The notes: generated from the sequence alone by a model not told the origin. Shown: positions 40,211-52,174, numbered from the stretch's first letter. The stretch is DNA of 56,014 bases from Methylobacterium sp. (GCF_019750675.1 NZ_JAIEOF010000164.1:1-56014), one strand, 5' to 3'. Program-made: numbers and translations.

Positions 40211-41098
40211 TCAGCCCCGGAGTTGGGCCACGAAATCCCGCGTGAAGCGGGGCAGGGCGTCGAGGTCGCGCACGCAGATGGTGAGGTCGCGCAGGGCCCA
40301 GGCATCCTCCAGGGGCACGATCGCCAGCGGCATGGTGCGGGCCGCCCGCGCCGCCGTGGTCTCGGGCACGATGCCGAGGCCGACGTCGCAGGCCACCAGC
40401 CGGCAGATCGCGTCGAAGCTGCGCAGCTGCACCCGCAGCCGCATGGGCGGGCGCCCCGTGCGCGCGGCCTTGTCGGCGAGGAAGCGGGTCAGGGCGCTGG
40501 TCCGGTCGAGGCCGACCAGCGGGTGCTCGATCACCTCCGCGAAGGCTACGCAGGTCCGCCCCGCCAGGGGGTGCCCGGTCGCCGCCACCATGACGAAGCG
40601 GTCCTGCCGGAACGGATAGGTCTCCAGCGCGCCGGTATCGACGGTGCCGGCCACGATGCCGAGATCGGCCGAGCCCTCCGCCACCAGCCCCACGATCTCG
40701 TCCGAGGTCCGCTCCTCGATGTCGACACTGACGCCGGTCTGACGCGCCAGGAAGGCGCTCAGGACCTCGGGCAGGAATTCGGTGAGCGCGTTGGTGTTCG
40801 AGACGAGGCGGATCTGCCCCACCGTGCCGCCCGAGAACGCGGCCAGATCCTCCTGCATGCGGTCGATGCGCTCGAGGAGCCCGCGCGCATGGGCGAGGAG
40901 CGAGCGCCCCGCCGGCGTCGGCACCACGCCCTGGCGCCCGCGCGTGAGGAGTGCCGCCCCGAGGGTCTCCTCCATGGCGCGGATGCGCACGGAGGCGGCG
41001 GCCAGCGCGAGGTTGGCGCGCCCCGCGCCGTGGGTGATCGAGCCCGCCTCCACCACGTGCCGGAACAGCGAGAGGTCGACGAGGTCGAAGCGCATCAT
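40211..41098 (-). CDS. LysR-family transcriptional regulator
   Basis: N-terminal [64 protein letters not shown]. Confidence 0.92.
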   Translation of the reverse strand: MMRFDLVDLSLFRHVVEAGSITHGAGRANLALAAASVRIRAMEETLGAALLTRGRQGVVPTPAGRSLLAHARGLLERIDRMQEDLAAFSGGTVGQIRLVSNTNALTEFLPEVLSAFLARQTGVSVDIEERTSDEIVGLVAEGSADLGIVAGTVDTGALETYPFRQDRFVMVAATGHPLAGRTCVAFAEVIEHPLVGLDRTSALTRFLADKAARTGRPPMRLRVQLRSFDAICRLVACDVGLGIVPETTAARAARTMPLAIVPLEDAWALRDLTICVRDLDALPRFTRDFVAQLRG

Positions 41099-41176
41099 CG
41101 ACGTGGGCCCTTCTGCATGGCGGTGTCTCCCCGCGGCGTCAGCACTTTCTTAACCCTGTGCGCGCATCCTGCCGGC

Positions 41177-41488
41177 ATGGTGGTTCGTCGTCGCGTCCGT
41201 GCTGTCCTGATGCCCCTCGGCCTCTACGCCGTGTCGGGCCTCGTCGTGGGCTACTTCGTGCATCAGGCCGAGAGCGGCAACCGCGGCCTCGAGGCGAAGC
41301 GCGCCCTCAAGATCCAGGCGCGGGCGCTGAACCAGGAGCTCACGGCCGCCAAGGCCGACCGAGCGATCTGGGAGCACCGCGTCGCCCTCCTGCGCAGCGA
41401 GCAGATCGACCGCGACCTGCTGGAGGAGCGCGCCCGCGTCATGCTCGGCCGCGTCCACGCCAACGACGTCGTGATCATCGATCCGTAA
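41177..41488 (+). CDS. FtsB/DivIC-type septum formation initiator
   Basis: 103 aa, N-terminal TM followed by coiled coil (LEAKRALKIQARALNQELTAAKADRAIWEHRVALLRSEQIDRDLLEERARVMLG). Confidence 0.85.
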   Translation: MVVRRRVRAVLMPLGLYAVSGLVVGYFVHQAESGNRGLEAKRALKIQARALNQELTAAKADRAIWEHRVALLRSEQIDRDLLEERARVMLGRVHANDVVIIDP

Positions 41489-41630
41489 GGCCGCCCAGAG
41501 GGCAAAACCCTTCGCCGACGCAGGGGCTTCGCAACTGACAACTTCCCCGTTCTGTCGGGCCGGCGGCCTCGCTTTCCCCGGAGGCGTGCCCTAGAACCCC
41601 GGGTGAACAGATGGTCCCGGGGAGTTGCCG

Positions 41631-42725
41631 ATGGATGCCGCGAAGGATGCAGGCCAAGCCGCCTCCGATACGAGCCGGGCGGGAGCCAAGCGCTCCGCGG
41701 GGGCGAAGTCCGGAGGTGCGGCCGAGACCCACGCGCCGGCCCCGAACGCGCCGCAGTTCACCCGTGAGGAAGATCTCCACGCCTATCACGAGATGCTGCT
41801 GATCCGGCGCTTCGAGGAGAAGGCCGGCCAGCTCTACGGCATGGGCCTGATCGGCGGTTTCTGCCACCTCTATATCGGCCAGGAAGCCGTCGTGATCGGC
41901 ATGCAGATGGCCTCCGTCGAGGGCGATCAGGTCATCACCGGCTACCGTGACCACGGCCACATGCTGGCCTGCGGCATGGACCCGAAGGGCGTGATGGCCG
42001 AATTGACCGGTCGGCGCGGCGGCTACAGTCGCGGCAAGGGGGGCTCGATGCACATGTTCAGCCGCGAGAAGCAGTTCTTCGGCGGTCACGGCATCGTCGG
42101 CGCCCAGGTCTCCCTCGGCACCGGGCTCGCCTTCGCCGACGCCTACCGGAAGAACGGCAACGTCAGCCTGACCTACATGGGCGACGGCGCCGCCAACCAG
42201 GGCCAGGTCTACGAGAGCTTCAACATGGCGCAGCTCTGGAAGCTGCCCGTGGTCTACGTGATCGAGAACAACCGCTACGCCATGGGCACGTCGGTCGCCC
42301 GTGCCTCGGCCCAGACCGACTTCTCCAAGCGCGGCATCTCGTTCGGCATCCCCGGCGAGCAGGTGGACGGCATGGATGTCCGCACCGTGCGTGAGGCCGC
42401 GACCCGGGCGATCGAGCACGCCCGGTCAGGCCAGGGCCCCTACATCCTCGAGATGCAGACCTACCGCTATCGCGGTCACTCGATGTCCGACCCGGCCAAG
42501 TACCGGACCAAGGACGAAGTCTCGAAGATGCGCGAGGAGCACGACCCCATCGAGATGGTGCGCAAGCGCCTGATCGAGATGCACGGCGTGCCCGAGGCCG
42601 ATCTCAAGGCCACCGACGCGAAGGTGCGCGAGACCGTGAACGAATCCGCCGAGTTCGCCACGCACGATCCCGAGCCGGATCCGGCCGAGCTGTGGACCGA
42701 CATCCTGCTGGAAGCCCGCGCCTGA
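41631..42725 (+). CDS. pdhA: Pyruvate dehydrogenase E1 component subunit alpha
   Basis: [34 protein letters not shown]...[31 protein letters not shown]. Confidence 0.97.
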   Translation: MDAAKDAGQAASDTSRAGAKRSAGAKSGGAAETHAPAPNAPQFTREEDLHAYHEMLLIRRFEEKAGQLYGMGLIGGFCHLYIGQEAVVIGMQMASVEGDQVITGYRDHGHMLACGMDPKGVMAELTGRRGGYSRGKGGSMHMFSREKQFFGGHGIVGAQVSLGTGLAFADAYRKNGNVSLTYMGDGAANQGQVYESFNMAQLWKLPVVYVIENNRYAMGTSVARASAQTDFSKRGISFGIPGEQVDGMDVRTVREAATRAIEHARSGQGPYILEMQTYRYRGHSMSDPAKYRTKDEVSKMREEHDPIEMVRKRLIEMHGVPEADLKATDAKVRETVNESAEFATHDPEPDPAELWTDILLEARA

Positions 42726-42825
42726 GCCCCATCACGCGCCGGAGGCCGGGCGCGCACGCCGCGCCAGCGGCTGCGCCCCTGCCTCCGACGGGCTGACCGC
42801 CTCATCCTCGATCGACGAGTATTTC

Positions 42826-44268
42826 ATGGCGACCGACATCCTGATGCCCGCCCTCTCTCCGACCATGGAGGAGGGCAAGCTCTCGAAGTGGCTGAAGAAA
42901 GCGGGTGATCCGGTCAAATCCGGGGACGTGCTGGCCGAGATCGAGACCGACAAGGCGACCATGGAGGTCGAGGCCATCGACGAGGGCGTGCTCGCCAAGA
43001 TCCTGGTCGAGGAAGGCACCGAGGGCGTGAAGGTCAACACGCCGATCGCCATCATCGCGGCCGAGGGCGAGGACGTCTCGGCGGCTTCCGCCGGCGGCGG
43101 CACCCCGAAGCCGGAGGCCTCCGCCCAACCCGCCCCGGCGCCCGACATGCAGGCCGAGGGCCAGGCGGAGAAGCCCGCCCCGAGCGCCAAGACCGGCGAA
43201 GACGCGCCGAAGGCCCCGGCGGCGCCCGCCACCATCACCAACAAGGCGCCCGCGCCGGTGATGGAGGAATTTCCGAAGGGCACCGAGATGGTCACCACGA
43301 CCGTCCGCGAGGCCCTGCGCGACGCGATGGCCGAGGAGATGCGCCGGAGCGACGACGTCTTCGTGATGGGCGAGGAGGTCGCCGAGTACCAGGGCGCCTA
43401 CAAGATCACGCAGGGGCTGCTGCAGGAATTCGGGGCGCGGCGGGTGGTCGACACCCCGATCACCGAGCACGGCTTCGCCGGCATCGGCGTCGGCGCGGCC
43501 TTCACGGGCCTGCGGCCCATCGTCGAGTTCATGACCTTCAACTTCGCCATGCAGGCGATCGACCACATCATCAACTCGGCGGCCAAGACCCTCTACATGT
43601 CCGGCGGCCAGCTCGGCTGCCCCATCGTGTTCCGCGGCCCCAACGGCGCGGCCGCCCGCGTCGGCGCGCAGCACAGCCACGACTACTCGGCCTGGTACTC
43701 CAACGTGCCCGGCCTCAAGGTCATCGCGCCCTACACCGCCTCGGACGCCAAGGGCCTGCTGAAGGCCGCGATCCGCGACCCGAACCCGGTCATCTTCCTC
43801 GAAAACGAGATCCTGTACGGCCAGAGCTTCCCGGTGCCGAAGCTCGACGACTTCGTGCTGCCCATCGGCAAGGCGCGCATCCACCGCACCGGCAAGGACG
43901 TGACCATCGTGTCGTTCTCGATCGGCATGACCTACGCCCTCAAGGCGGCGCAGGCGCTGGCCGAGGAGGGCATCGAGGCGGAGGTGATCGACCTGCGCAC
44001 CCTGCGCCCGATGGACACCGACACGGTGGTGGAATCGGTGAAGAAGACGGGCCGCTGCGTCACCGTCGAGGAGGGCTTTCCGCAATCGGGTATCGGCGCC
44101 GAGATCTCGGCCCGGCTGATGGTCGACGCCTTCGACTACCTCGACGCCCCCGTCCTGCGCGTCACCGGCAAGGATGTGCCGATGCCGTATGCGGCCAACC
44201 TCGAGAAGCTGGCGCTGCCCAACGTCGCAGAGGTCATCGAGGCGGTGAAGGCGGTCTGCTACCGCTGA
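42826..44268 (+). CDS. pdhB: Pyruvate dehydrogenase E1 component subunit beta with N-terminal lipoyl domain
   Basis: Lipoyl domain [16 protein letters not shown] at N-terminus; E1beta domain [41 protein letters not shown]. Confidence 0.97.
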   Translation: MATDILMPALSPTMEEGKLSKWLKKAGDPVKSGDVLAEIETDKATMEVEAIDEGVLAKILVEEGTEGVKVNTPIAIIAAEGEDVSAASAGGGTPKPEASAQPAPAPDMQAEGQAEKPAPSAKTGEDAPKAPAAPATITNKAPAPVMEEFPKGTEMVTTTVREALRDAMAEEMRRSDDVFVMGEEVAEYQGAYKITQGLLQEFGARRVVDTPITEHGFAGIGVGAAFTGLRPIVEFMTFNFAMQAIDHIINSAAKTLYMSGGQLGCPIVFRGPNGAAARVGAQHSHDYSAWYSNVPGLKVIAPYTASDAKGLLKAAIRDPNPVIFLENEILYGQSFPVPKLDDFVLPIGKARIHRTGKDVTIVSFSIGMTYALKAAQALAEEGIEAEVIDLRTLRPMDTDTVVESVKKTGRCVTVEEGFPQSGIGAEISARLMVDAFDYLDAPVLRVTGKDVPMPYAANLEKLALPNVAEVIEAVKAVCYR

Positions 44269-44291
44269 GGCCCGCACGCGTTCACCTCCAA

Positions 44292-44312
44292 CTCTCCCCC
44301 TGCCGGGGAGAG
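44292..44312 (+). repeat. Short hairpin ctctcccc-ctgcc-ggggagag in pdh operon intergenic region
   Basis: 8-bp perfect inverted repeat immediately before the RBS of the DUF5076 gene. Confidence 0.6.
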
Positions 44313-44324
44313 ACCGGAGACGAG

Positions 44325-44609
44325 ATGATGACCCAGAAATTCGAAGAACTTTCCGCCCCGCCGGATGCCATCGAGAACGGTGGCATCGAGGTGCTTCGCG
44401 CCAGCGTCGTCGACGGCGCGGTGAGCATCGCCCTGCGCCGGTCCTTCGACGATCCAGCGACCTGGGGCCGTCTTCTGGCCGACCTCGCCCGCCAGGCGGC
44501 GCGGGTCTACGCGCTGGAGACGGAGATGGCCGAGGACGAAGCCTTCGCGCGCATCAGCGCCGGCTTCGAAGCCGAGAGCCTCGACCCCGACGCCCCGATT
44601 CTGAACTGA
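44325..44609 (+). CDS. DUF5076-like protein in the pyruvate dehydrogenase operon
   Basis: 94 aa, GGIEVLRASVVDGAVSIALRRSFDDPATWGRLLADLARQAARVYA; location between pdhB and pdhC. Confidence 0.7.
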   Translation: MMTQKFEELSAPPDAIENGGIEVLRASVVDGAVSIALRRSFDDPATWGRLLADLARQAARVYALETEMAEDEAFARISAGFEAESLDPDAPILN

Positions 44610-44654
44610 CCGCCGCCCCCCGACCTAGCCCGCTGACGATCAGGATTTCACCCC

Positions 44655-46127
44655 ATGCCGATCAACGTCCTGATGCCCGCCCTGTCGCCCACGATGGAGA
44701 AGGGCAACCTCGCCAAGTGGCTCAAGAAGGAGGGGGATGCGGTGAAATCCGGCGACGTGCTCGCCGAGATCGAGACCGACAAGGCGACGATGGAGGTCGA
44801 GGCCATCGACGAGGGCGTGCTCGCCAAGATCCTGGTGGCCGAGGGCACGGCCGACGTGCCGGTGAACGACCTCATCGCGATCATCGCGGCGGACGGCGAG
44901 GACCCGGCCAGCATCCAGGCCCCGGGCGGCGCCGAAGCTCCCAAGGCCGAGGCTCCCAAGACCGAGGCTCCCAAGACCGAAGCCCCGAGGGCGGACGCCA
45001 GGGCCGAGGCTTCCGCCGAGAACGCGACCCCAGGCGGCGGGACGATGTCCTACGCCCGCGTCGACGCGGCGCCGGACGGCGCGAAGCCCGATCGCGGCAA
45101 GGGCGCGGAGACTGCCGGCGCCGCGTCGGCCCCCGGGGCCGAGGGTGGGCGCGTCTTCGCCTCGCCGCTGGCCCGCCGCATCGCCAAGCAGGAGGGCGTC
45201 GACCTGGCGGTGGTGACAGGCTCCGGCCCCCGTGGCCGGGTGATCGAGCGCGACGTGCGCGCGGCGCTCGCCGCCGGTACCGGCAAGGCCCCCCCGGCTG
45301 CCGCGCCGAAGCCCGCCGAAGCCGCGCAGCCCGCCGGAGCCCCGAAGGCCGCCCCGGTGCCGGCCGCTCCGCCCAAGGCCAGCGGGCTCACCACGGATCA
45401 GGTCCGGGGCTTCTACGCCAAGGGCACCTACGAGGAAGTGCCCCTCGACGGCATGCGCAAGACCATCGCCAAGCGCCTCACCGAGGCGATGCAGGTGGCC
45501 CCACACTTCTACCTGACGGTGGATTGCGAGCTCGATGCGCTGATGGCCCTGCGCGAGCAGCTGAACAAGAGCGCCGGTACGACCAAGGACGGCAAGCCGC
45601 TGTTCAAGCTCTCGGTGAACGATTTCGTCATCAAGGCGATGGGCCTCGCCCTGATGCGGGTGCCGGCGGCGAATGCCGTCTGGGCCGAGGACCGCATCTT
45701 GCGCTTCGACAACGCCGAGGTCGGCGTGGCGGTGGCCATCGACGGCGGCCTGTTCACGCCCGTCATCCGCCGGGCCGACCAGAAGACGGTCTCCACCATC
45801 TCCAACGAGATGAAGGACTTCGCGGCCCGCGCACGAGCCAAGAAGCTGAAGCCCGAGGAATACCAGGGCGGCGTCACCTCGGTGTCCAACCTCGGCATGT
45901 TCGGCATCAAGCACTTCACGGCGGTGATCAACCCGCCGCAATCCTCGATCCTCGCGGTGGGTGCGGGCGAGAAGCGCGTCGTGGTGCGGGACGGGGCCCC
46001 CGCCGTCGCGCAGGTCATGACCGCGACGCTGTCCTGCGACCACCGGGTGCTCGACGGGGCGCTCGGCGCCGAGCTGATCTCGGCGTTCAAGGCGCTGATC
46101 GAGAACCCGATGGGGATGCTGGTGTGA
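44655..46127 (+). CDS. pdhC: Dihydrolipoamide acetyltransferase (pyruvate dehydrogenase E2)
   Basis: Lipoyl domain, E3-binding domain ([35 protein letters not shown]), catalytic domain ending [15 protein letters not shown]. Confidence 0.97.
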   Translation: MPINVLMPALSPTMEKGNLAKWLKKEGDAVKSGDVLAEIETDKATMEVEAIDEGVLAKILVAEGTADVPVNDLIAIIAADGEDPASIQAPGGAEAPKAEAPKTEAPKTEAPRADARAEASAENATPGGGTMSYARVDAAPDGAKPDRGKGAETAGAASAPGAEGGRVFASPLARRIAKQEGVDLAVVTGSGPRGRVIERDVRAALAAGTGKAPPAAAPKPAEAAQPAGAPKAAPVPAAPPKASGLTTDQVRGFYAKGTYEEVPLDGMRKTIAKRLTEAMQVAPHFYLTVDCELDALMALREQLNKSAGTTKDGKPLFKLSVNDFVIKAMGLALMRVPAANAVWAEDRILRFDNAEVGVAVAIDGGLFTPVIRRADQKTVSTISNEMKDFAARARAKKLKPEEYQGGVTSVSNLGMFGIKHFTAVINPPQSSILAVGAGEKRVVVRDGAPAVAQVMTATLSCDHRVLDGALGAELISAFKALIENPMGMLV

Positions 46128-46150
46128 GCGACACATCGAGCCGCGCGCAC

Positions 46151-46260
46151 CTCTCCTCCCCCTTGCGGGGAGGAGCCGGAGGTGGGGGTGGGGTCGGATG
46201 GATCGGTCACGGTGCCTTCTGCACCACCCCCACCCTGACCCTCCCCGCAAGGGGGAGGGA
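46151..46260. repeat. Palindromic repeat element (distinct CT-rich type) upstream of DUF559 gene
   Basis: ctcctcccc..ggggaggag and ccctcccc..ggggaggg hairpins flanking ggaggtgggggtgg / ccacccccaccc pairing: nested inverted-repeat structure. Confidence 0.75.
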
Positions 46261-46311
46261 AGCGCTTGGTCGATGGGCCGTCGCGCGGGCGGACACGGGT
46301 GGACATCGGTG

Positions 46312-46728
46312 ATGTCCTGGAACGAGCATTCCAGGAAAGCGATCACACCACGCGCGGCGTCGCATGCGAACATCCTTCGCACGAGCATGACGGAACCCGA
46401 GAAGCGGCTCTGGTGGCATCTCCGGCATCGTCTTTCCCTCGCACGATCGCACTTTCGGCGTCAGGTCGCGCTCGGTCCCTACGTTGCCGATTTCTGCTGC
46501 CTGGCTGAACGACTGATCGTCGAGGTCGATGGCGGACATCACACACACGCACGTGAAGTCGATTATGATTCGCGGCGCGACGCCTACCTGAACGAGAGCG
46601 GCTACCGGGTCCTGCGCGTCACGAACACCGACGTGATGCAGCGGGTCGACGACGTCCTCGAGACGGTCCACGCCGCCCTCGCGATCATCCCATCCCCGAC
46701 CCATGGCCCCGCCGAACGCGGGGCGTAG
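46312..46728 (+). CDS. DUF559 (Vsr-like endonuclease fold) protein
   Basis: NILRTSMTEPEKRLWWHLRHRLSLARSHFRRQVALGPYVADFCCLAERLIVEVDGGHH...RRDAYLNESGYRVLRVTNTDVM canonical DUF559. Confidence 0.92.
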   Translation: MSWNEHSRKAITPRAASHANILRTSMTEPEKRLWWHLRHRLSLARSHFRRQVALGPYVADFCCLAERLIVEVDGGHHTHAREVDYDSRRDAYLNESGYRVLRVTNTDVMQRVDDVLETVHAALAIIPSPTHGPAERGA

Positions 46729-46736
46729 GAGCGCAC

Positions 46737-48176
<1,440 letters not shown>

Positions 48177-48513
48177 TCGTAAAACCGCATCCGAAACAAA
48201 GGCTTAGGGGTACCGACGCTCACGTGAATCGATCCTTCGGACAATGATCCGTTCGGCCGCGTCAGACTGGTTCATGCCCCTTCGCGCGCGGCACGCGTGA
48301 CCGGTTCTCGTCGAGGGCCGAAACACGCCGGAGATCGGAAGCCTCACGACGGCGAATGTGTGAGCGGCGACCGACCCGTATGGAGCCGCGATGTCGTCGG
48401 CTTCTCCCGTCGACGGGTTGATCCCGGAAAGGTCCGGCGGAAGCGGACGCTCCGTGTGGAATGAGATCGGTTCGCACCTCCCGCCGACCAGCCGGTTCGG
48501 CGGGAAGGGTCGC

Positions 48514-49404
48514 TCATTCGGGAATGGCCTGCAGCGCGAAACCCGCCTTCAGCAATGGGCTGAGCGGGACAGACATCGGGTCGAACCACTTGGCGTAGAG
48601 ACGTGCGGCATCGCCCGAACGGAAAACCCCCGCGAGCGCTTTCGTGACGACCAAGCGGAATTCCGGATCATCACGGCGGAACATGATCCCGTAGGGATCG
48701 TAGGTGAGAAACCGGCCCGTCACCTCGAGTTCGCTGTGCTTGGGGGACTTCGAGAGCAAACCGAAGAGAACGATGTCGTCCGTCGCAAACGCATCCGACC
48801 TCCGCGTTTCGAGGGTCGCGAGACCTTCGGCATAGTCCTTCACGCTCAGAACGGCCGCGCGTTCGACAATCCCGTTGTCGACGAGCGCCTTGACGGCTTT
48901 TTCGTTTGTCGAACCGCCGACGACGGCGATTGTTCTACCGACAAGATTTTCGATCTCCTTGATGCCGTCCCGTTTCCAAGTCAGCAAACGTGTCCCGGTC
49001 GTGAAGAAAACCGCCGAGAAATCGACTTGCTGCTGACGGGCGAGCGTATTCGTCGTGGATCCGCATTCGAGGTCGACATGGCCATCCACGACCATCCGAA
49101 TTCGATTCTGAGGATTGACCGCGACATATCGCACGGCAATCTCGGAACGTTGCAGTGCGGCCCTCACTTCATCGACGATCTTGAGACATAGATCGACGGA
49201 ATATCCCACCGGCCGCTTGTTTTCATCGAGATAGGAAAACGGAATCGACGCTTCGCGGTGCCCGATGACGATGGATCCGGCCTCCTTGACCTTCCTGAGC
49301 GTCCCACTCAGATCTTCGGATCGCGCCGATTTCTGCAAAGATCCCGATACGGCAAGCAGGGCGATGCCTATCACGAAACAACGAACTTGTTTTCGATAGG
49401 ACAT
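48514..49404 (-). CDS. Amino-acid ABC transporter substrate-binding protein (GltI-like)
   Basis: Signal peptide; GTLRKVKEAGSIVIGHREASIPFSYLDENKRPVGYSVDLCLKIVDEVRA...VDLECGSTTNTLARQQQVDFS typical family 3 SBP. Confidence 0.9.
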   Translation of the reverse strand: MSYRKQVRCFVIGIALLAVSGSLQKSARSEDLSGTLRKVKEAGSIVIGHREASIPFSYLDENKRPVGYSVDLCLKIVDEVRAALQRSEIAVRYVAVNPQNRIRMVVDGHVDLECGSTTNTLARQQQVDFSAVFFTTGTRLLTWKRDGIKEIENLVGRTIAVVGGSTNEKAVKALVDNGIVERAAVLSVKDYAEGLATLETRRSDAFATDDIVLFGLLSKSPKHSELEVTGRFLTYDPYGIMFRRDDPEFRLVVTKALAGVFRSGDAARLYAKWFDPMSVPLSPLLKAGFALQAIPE

Positions 49405-49814
49405 CTCTGCCTCCTCAAGCATTTTGGTATTGAGGTTTGCTCTGAGACCAATTGCTCAAATCGGCCTTGCGCTGGATCAAATCGATACGAAGGCGATGTC
49501 ATCCGCCGCACACGAACTGAATCACTGATGACGTCGATGGCAGCGCATTCGGGATCGAGCGCGGCAAGCACGACCTTCTCGGTTCCTGAGATTGGGGTGG
49601 GATACGCTTCGATAGGCATGTCCCGAAGGTCGCCATCGGCGTTGCTGACGAATGGCCCGAAGCGGACTTTCCGAGGGTCGATCGCGCAAGCCCGAAACGC
49701 GCGTCGCAAAGATGTCGCGGGAGATCCGGCGCGCGCGGTTGAATCCGAACGGCGCCAAAGGCATCTGAGCCCGCTGGGGGATGCGGGCCGGGACCCGCTC
49801 TGGGGAGAATCACG

Positions 49815-50099
49815 ATGGACGGACACGTCTACGGCGCCATGGGTCAACCCGGCGTCGGCTTTCTGATGGCGATCGTGATCGGGGCGCTGGCGGGATGGCT
49901 CGCCGAGCGGTTCACGGCGGCGAATATGGGGCTCATCGCCAACATCGTGATGGGCATCCTCGGCGGCCTGCTCGGCAACTACCTCGCGCACAAGCTGCAC
50001 ATCCCGGTCTTCGGGTTCTGGCGCAACCTGATCTCGGCGACGGTGGGCGCCGTCATCATCATCACCATCTACCGGGCGATCGCCGGGCGCCGATACTGA
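49815..50099 (+). CDS. GlsB/YeaQ/YmgE family (transglycosylase-associated) membrane protein
   Basis: GFLMAIVIGALAGWLAERFTAANMGLIANIVMGILGGLLGNYLAHKL...ATVGAVIIITIYRAI. Confidence 0.9.
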   Translation: MDGHVYGAMGQPGVGFLMAIVIGALAGWLAERFTAANMGLIANIVMGILGGLLGNYLAHKLHIPVFGFWRNLISATVGAVIIITIYRAIAGRRY

Positions 50100-50228
50100 T
50101 CGATAGGGCGCCTGACGAACCGTGCCCCCTGTCGCGCCATCCCGTCGCGGCGGGTTTGCGGTCGCGGGCGTCACGGCTTAAGTCGTTGACACGCGCCGGC
50201 GTCTCCCGGGCGAATCCCGTGGATTGTC

Positions 50229-51191
50229 ATGGCCGTCGTCCTCGACCTCCTTCGCAACGATCAGCGTCCGCGCCACCCCGAGAAGGCGCACCGGCCCGAC
50301 AAGCCGATCCAGCGCAAGCCCGACTGGATCCGCGTGAAGGCGCCGGGCTCCAAGGGCTGGGAGGACACGCGCAAGATCGTGCACGAGCACGGTCTCGTCA
50401 CGGTCTGCGAGGAGGCGGGCTGCCCCAACATCGGTGAGTGCTGGGAGAAGAAGCACGCCACCTTCATGATCATGGGCGACACCTGCACGCGGGCCTGCGC
50501 CTTCTGCAACGTGCGCACCGGCCTGCCGGAGGGCCTCGATGCGGGTGAGCCCGACAAGGTCGCGGATTCGGTGGCCAAGCTCGGCCTGCACCACGTCGTC
50601 ATCACCTCGGTGGACCGCGACGATCTCGGCGATGGCGGCGCCGAGCACTTCGCCCGCACCATCCGGGCGATCCGGGCGCGCAGCCCCGCCACCACCATCG
50701 AGGTGCTGACCCCGGACTTCCTGCGCAAACCCGGCGCCCTCGAAGTCGTGGTCGCGGCCCGGCCCGACGTGTTCAACCACAACATGGAGACGGTACCGGG
50801 CAACTACCTCACGGTCCGCCCGGGCGCGCGCTACTTCCATTCGGTGCGTCTGCTCCAGCGGGTCAAGGAACTCGACCCGACCATCTTCACCAAGTCGGGC
50901 ATCATGGTGGGCCTCGGCGAGGAGCGGAACGAGGTCGTGCAGCTCATGGACGACCTGCGCTCGGCCGATGTCGACTTCCTGACCATCGGCCAGTATCTCC
51001 AGCCGACCAAGAAGCACCACGAGGTGGTGCGCTTCGTGCCCCCGGACGAGTTCAAGGGCCTGGAGACCACCGCCTACACCAAGGGCTTCCTTCTCGTCTC
51101 GGCGACGCCCCTGACCCGCTCCTCCCACCACGCCGGTGAGGATTTCGCAAAGCTGAAAGCGGCCCGTCTCGCCCGCATCGCCAACGCCTAG
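50229..51191 (+). CDS. lipA: Lipoyl synthase
   Basis: [40 protein letters not shown]: both Cys clusters of LipA. Confidence 0.97.
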   Translation: MAVVLDLLRNDQRPRHPEKAHRPDKPIQRKPDWIRVKAPGSKGWEDTRKIVHEHGLVTVCEEAGCPNIGECWEKKHATFMIMGDTCTRACAFCNVRTGLPEGLDAGEPDKVADSVAKLGLHHVVITSVDRDDLGDGGAEHFARTIRAIRARSPATTIEVLTPDFLRKPGALEVVVAARPDVFNHNMETVPGNYLTVRPGARYFHSVRLLQRVKELDPTIFTKSGIMVGLGEERNEVVQLMDDLRSADVDFLTIGQYLQPTKKHHEVVRFVPPDEFKGLETTAYTKGFLLVSATPLTRSSHHAGEDFAKLKAARLARIANA

Positions 51192-51198
51192 AGTCTCG

Positions 51199-51654
51199 AT
51201 GCCCTCATTCCGGATCAACCGCGCGGTGCGGCACTCGCCGCGCCAGATGTACGACCTCGTGGCCGACGTGGAGCGCTACCCGGATTTCCTGCCGCTGTGC
51301 GAATCCCTGCGCGTGCTCCGGCGCCAGCCGGGAGCGGACAGCACGGAGGTGCTCGTGGCCGAGATGGGCGTCGGCTACAAGGCGATCCGCGAGCGCTTCA
51401 CCACCCGCGTCACCCTCGATCCCGAGAATCTGCGCATCGTGGCCGAATACATCGACGGCCCGTTCCGCCACTTGGAGAACCGCTGGAACTTCAAGGCGGG
51501 CGACGGCGGGGGCTGCACGGTCGACTTCTTCATCACCTACGAATTCAAGAGCCGCACCCTCGGCATGCTCATGGGCACGATGTTCGACCGGGCCTTCCGC
51601 AAGTTCACCGACGCCTTCGAGGCGCGGGCGAACCGGGTCTACGGCGCCGCCTGA
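51199..51654 (+). CDS. COQ10/RatA-like START-domain protein
   Basis: VRHSPRQMYDLVADVERYPDFLPLCESLRVLRR...GPFRHLENRWNFK..TVDFFITYEFKSRTLGMLMGTMFDRAFRKFTDAFEARA. Confidence 0.92.
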   Translation: MPSFRINRAVRHSPRQMYDLVADVERYPDFLPLCESLRVLRRQPGADSTEVLVAEMGVGYKAIRERFTTRVTLDPENLRIVAEYIDGPFRHLENRWNFKAGDGGGCTVDFFITYEFKSRTLGMLMGTMFDRAFRKFTDAFEARANRVYGAA

Positions 51655-51657
51655 ACG

Positions 51658-51990
51658 TCAGCGCAGGTGCGGCGTCACGCGGGCGCGCAACAGCCGCACG
51701 AGATCCGGGTCCATGAAGCCATAGACGTCGGGGATGTCGAGGCAAACGAGGCGCGCGTGCTTCAGGCTCGCGCGGAAGCGGCGCTGCAGCAGCGCCCGGT
51801 GCCGGTTCTCCATCACCACGATCAGATCGGCCCAGGCGAGCCACTCCGCCGAGACCGGCTCGTCGGCCGCGGCATCCGTCCCCGCCGAGGCGACCTCCAG
51901 ATCGGGCCAGTCCGAGAACACCTGCTCGGCGGTCGGGCTGCGCAGCCGGTTTCGGCTGCACACGAAGAGCACGCGCCGCGCGCGTTTCAC
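51658..51990 (-). CDS. Low-molecular-weight protein-tyrosine-phosphatase-like protein
   Basis: RRVLFVCSRNRLRSPTAEQVFSDWPDLEVASAGTDAAADEPVSAEWLAWADLIVVMENRHRALLQRRF; GTG start; variant CSRNRLRS P-loop. Confidence 0.8.
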   Translation of the reverse strand: MKRARRVLFVCSRNRLRSPTAEQVFSDWPDLEVASAGTDAAADEPVSAEWLAWADLIVVMENRHRALLQRRFRASLKHARLVCLDIPDVYGFMDPDLVRLLRARVTPHLR

Positions 51991-51997
51991 GCCAGCT

Positions 51998-52166
51998 CCG
52001 GTTGATCGCTTCGGTCGTCTTGGTCGGGACGGGCCCCCTCTCCCGTTTGGGAGAGGGTTGGGGTGAGGGGCGTGCCCCATCCGGAAAGGTCACACACCTC
52101 TCCCCAACCCTTTCCTTCCAGGAGAGGGAGCACGGAGCGCGCACGCAGACCGAAGCCATCGACCGA
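51998..52166. repeat. Nested palindromic intergenic element, copy C
   Basis: Outer arms ccggttgatcgcttcggtc / gaccgaagccatcgaccg, inner ccctctcccgtttgggagaggg and ccctttccttccaggagaggg, central catccggaaaggtcac core shared with copy A. Confidence 0.8.
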
Positions 52167-52174
52167 AAACAGTA

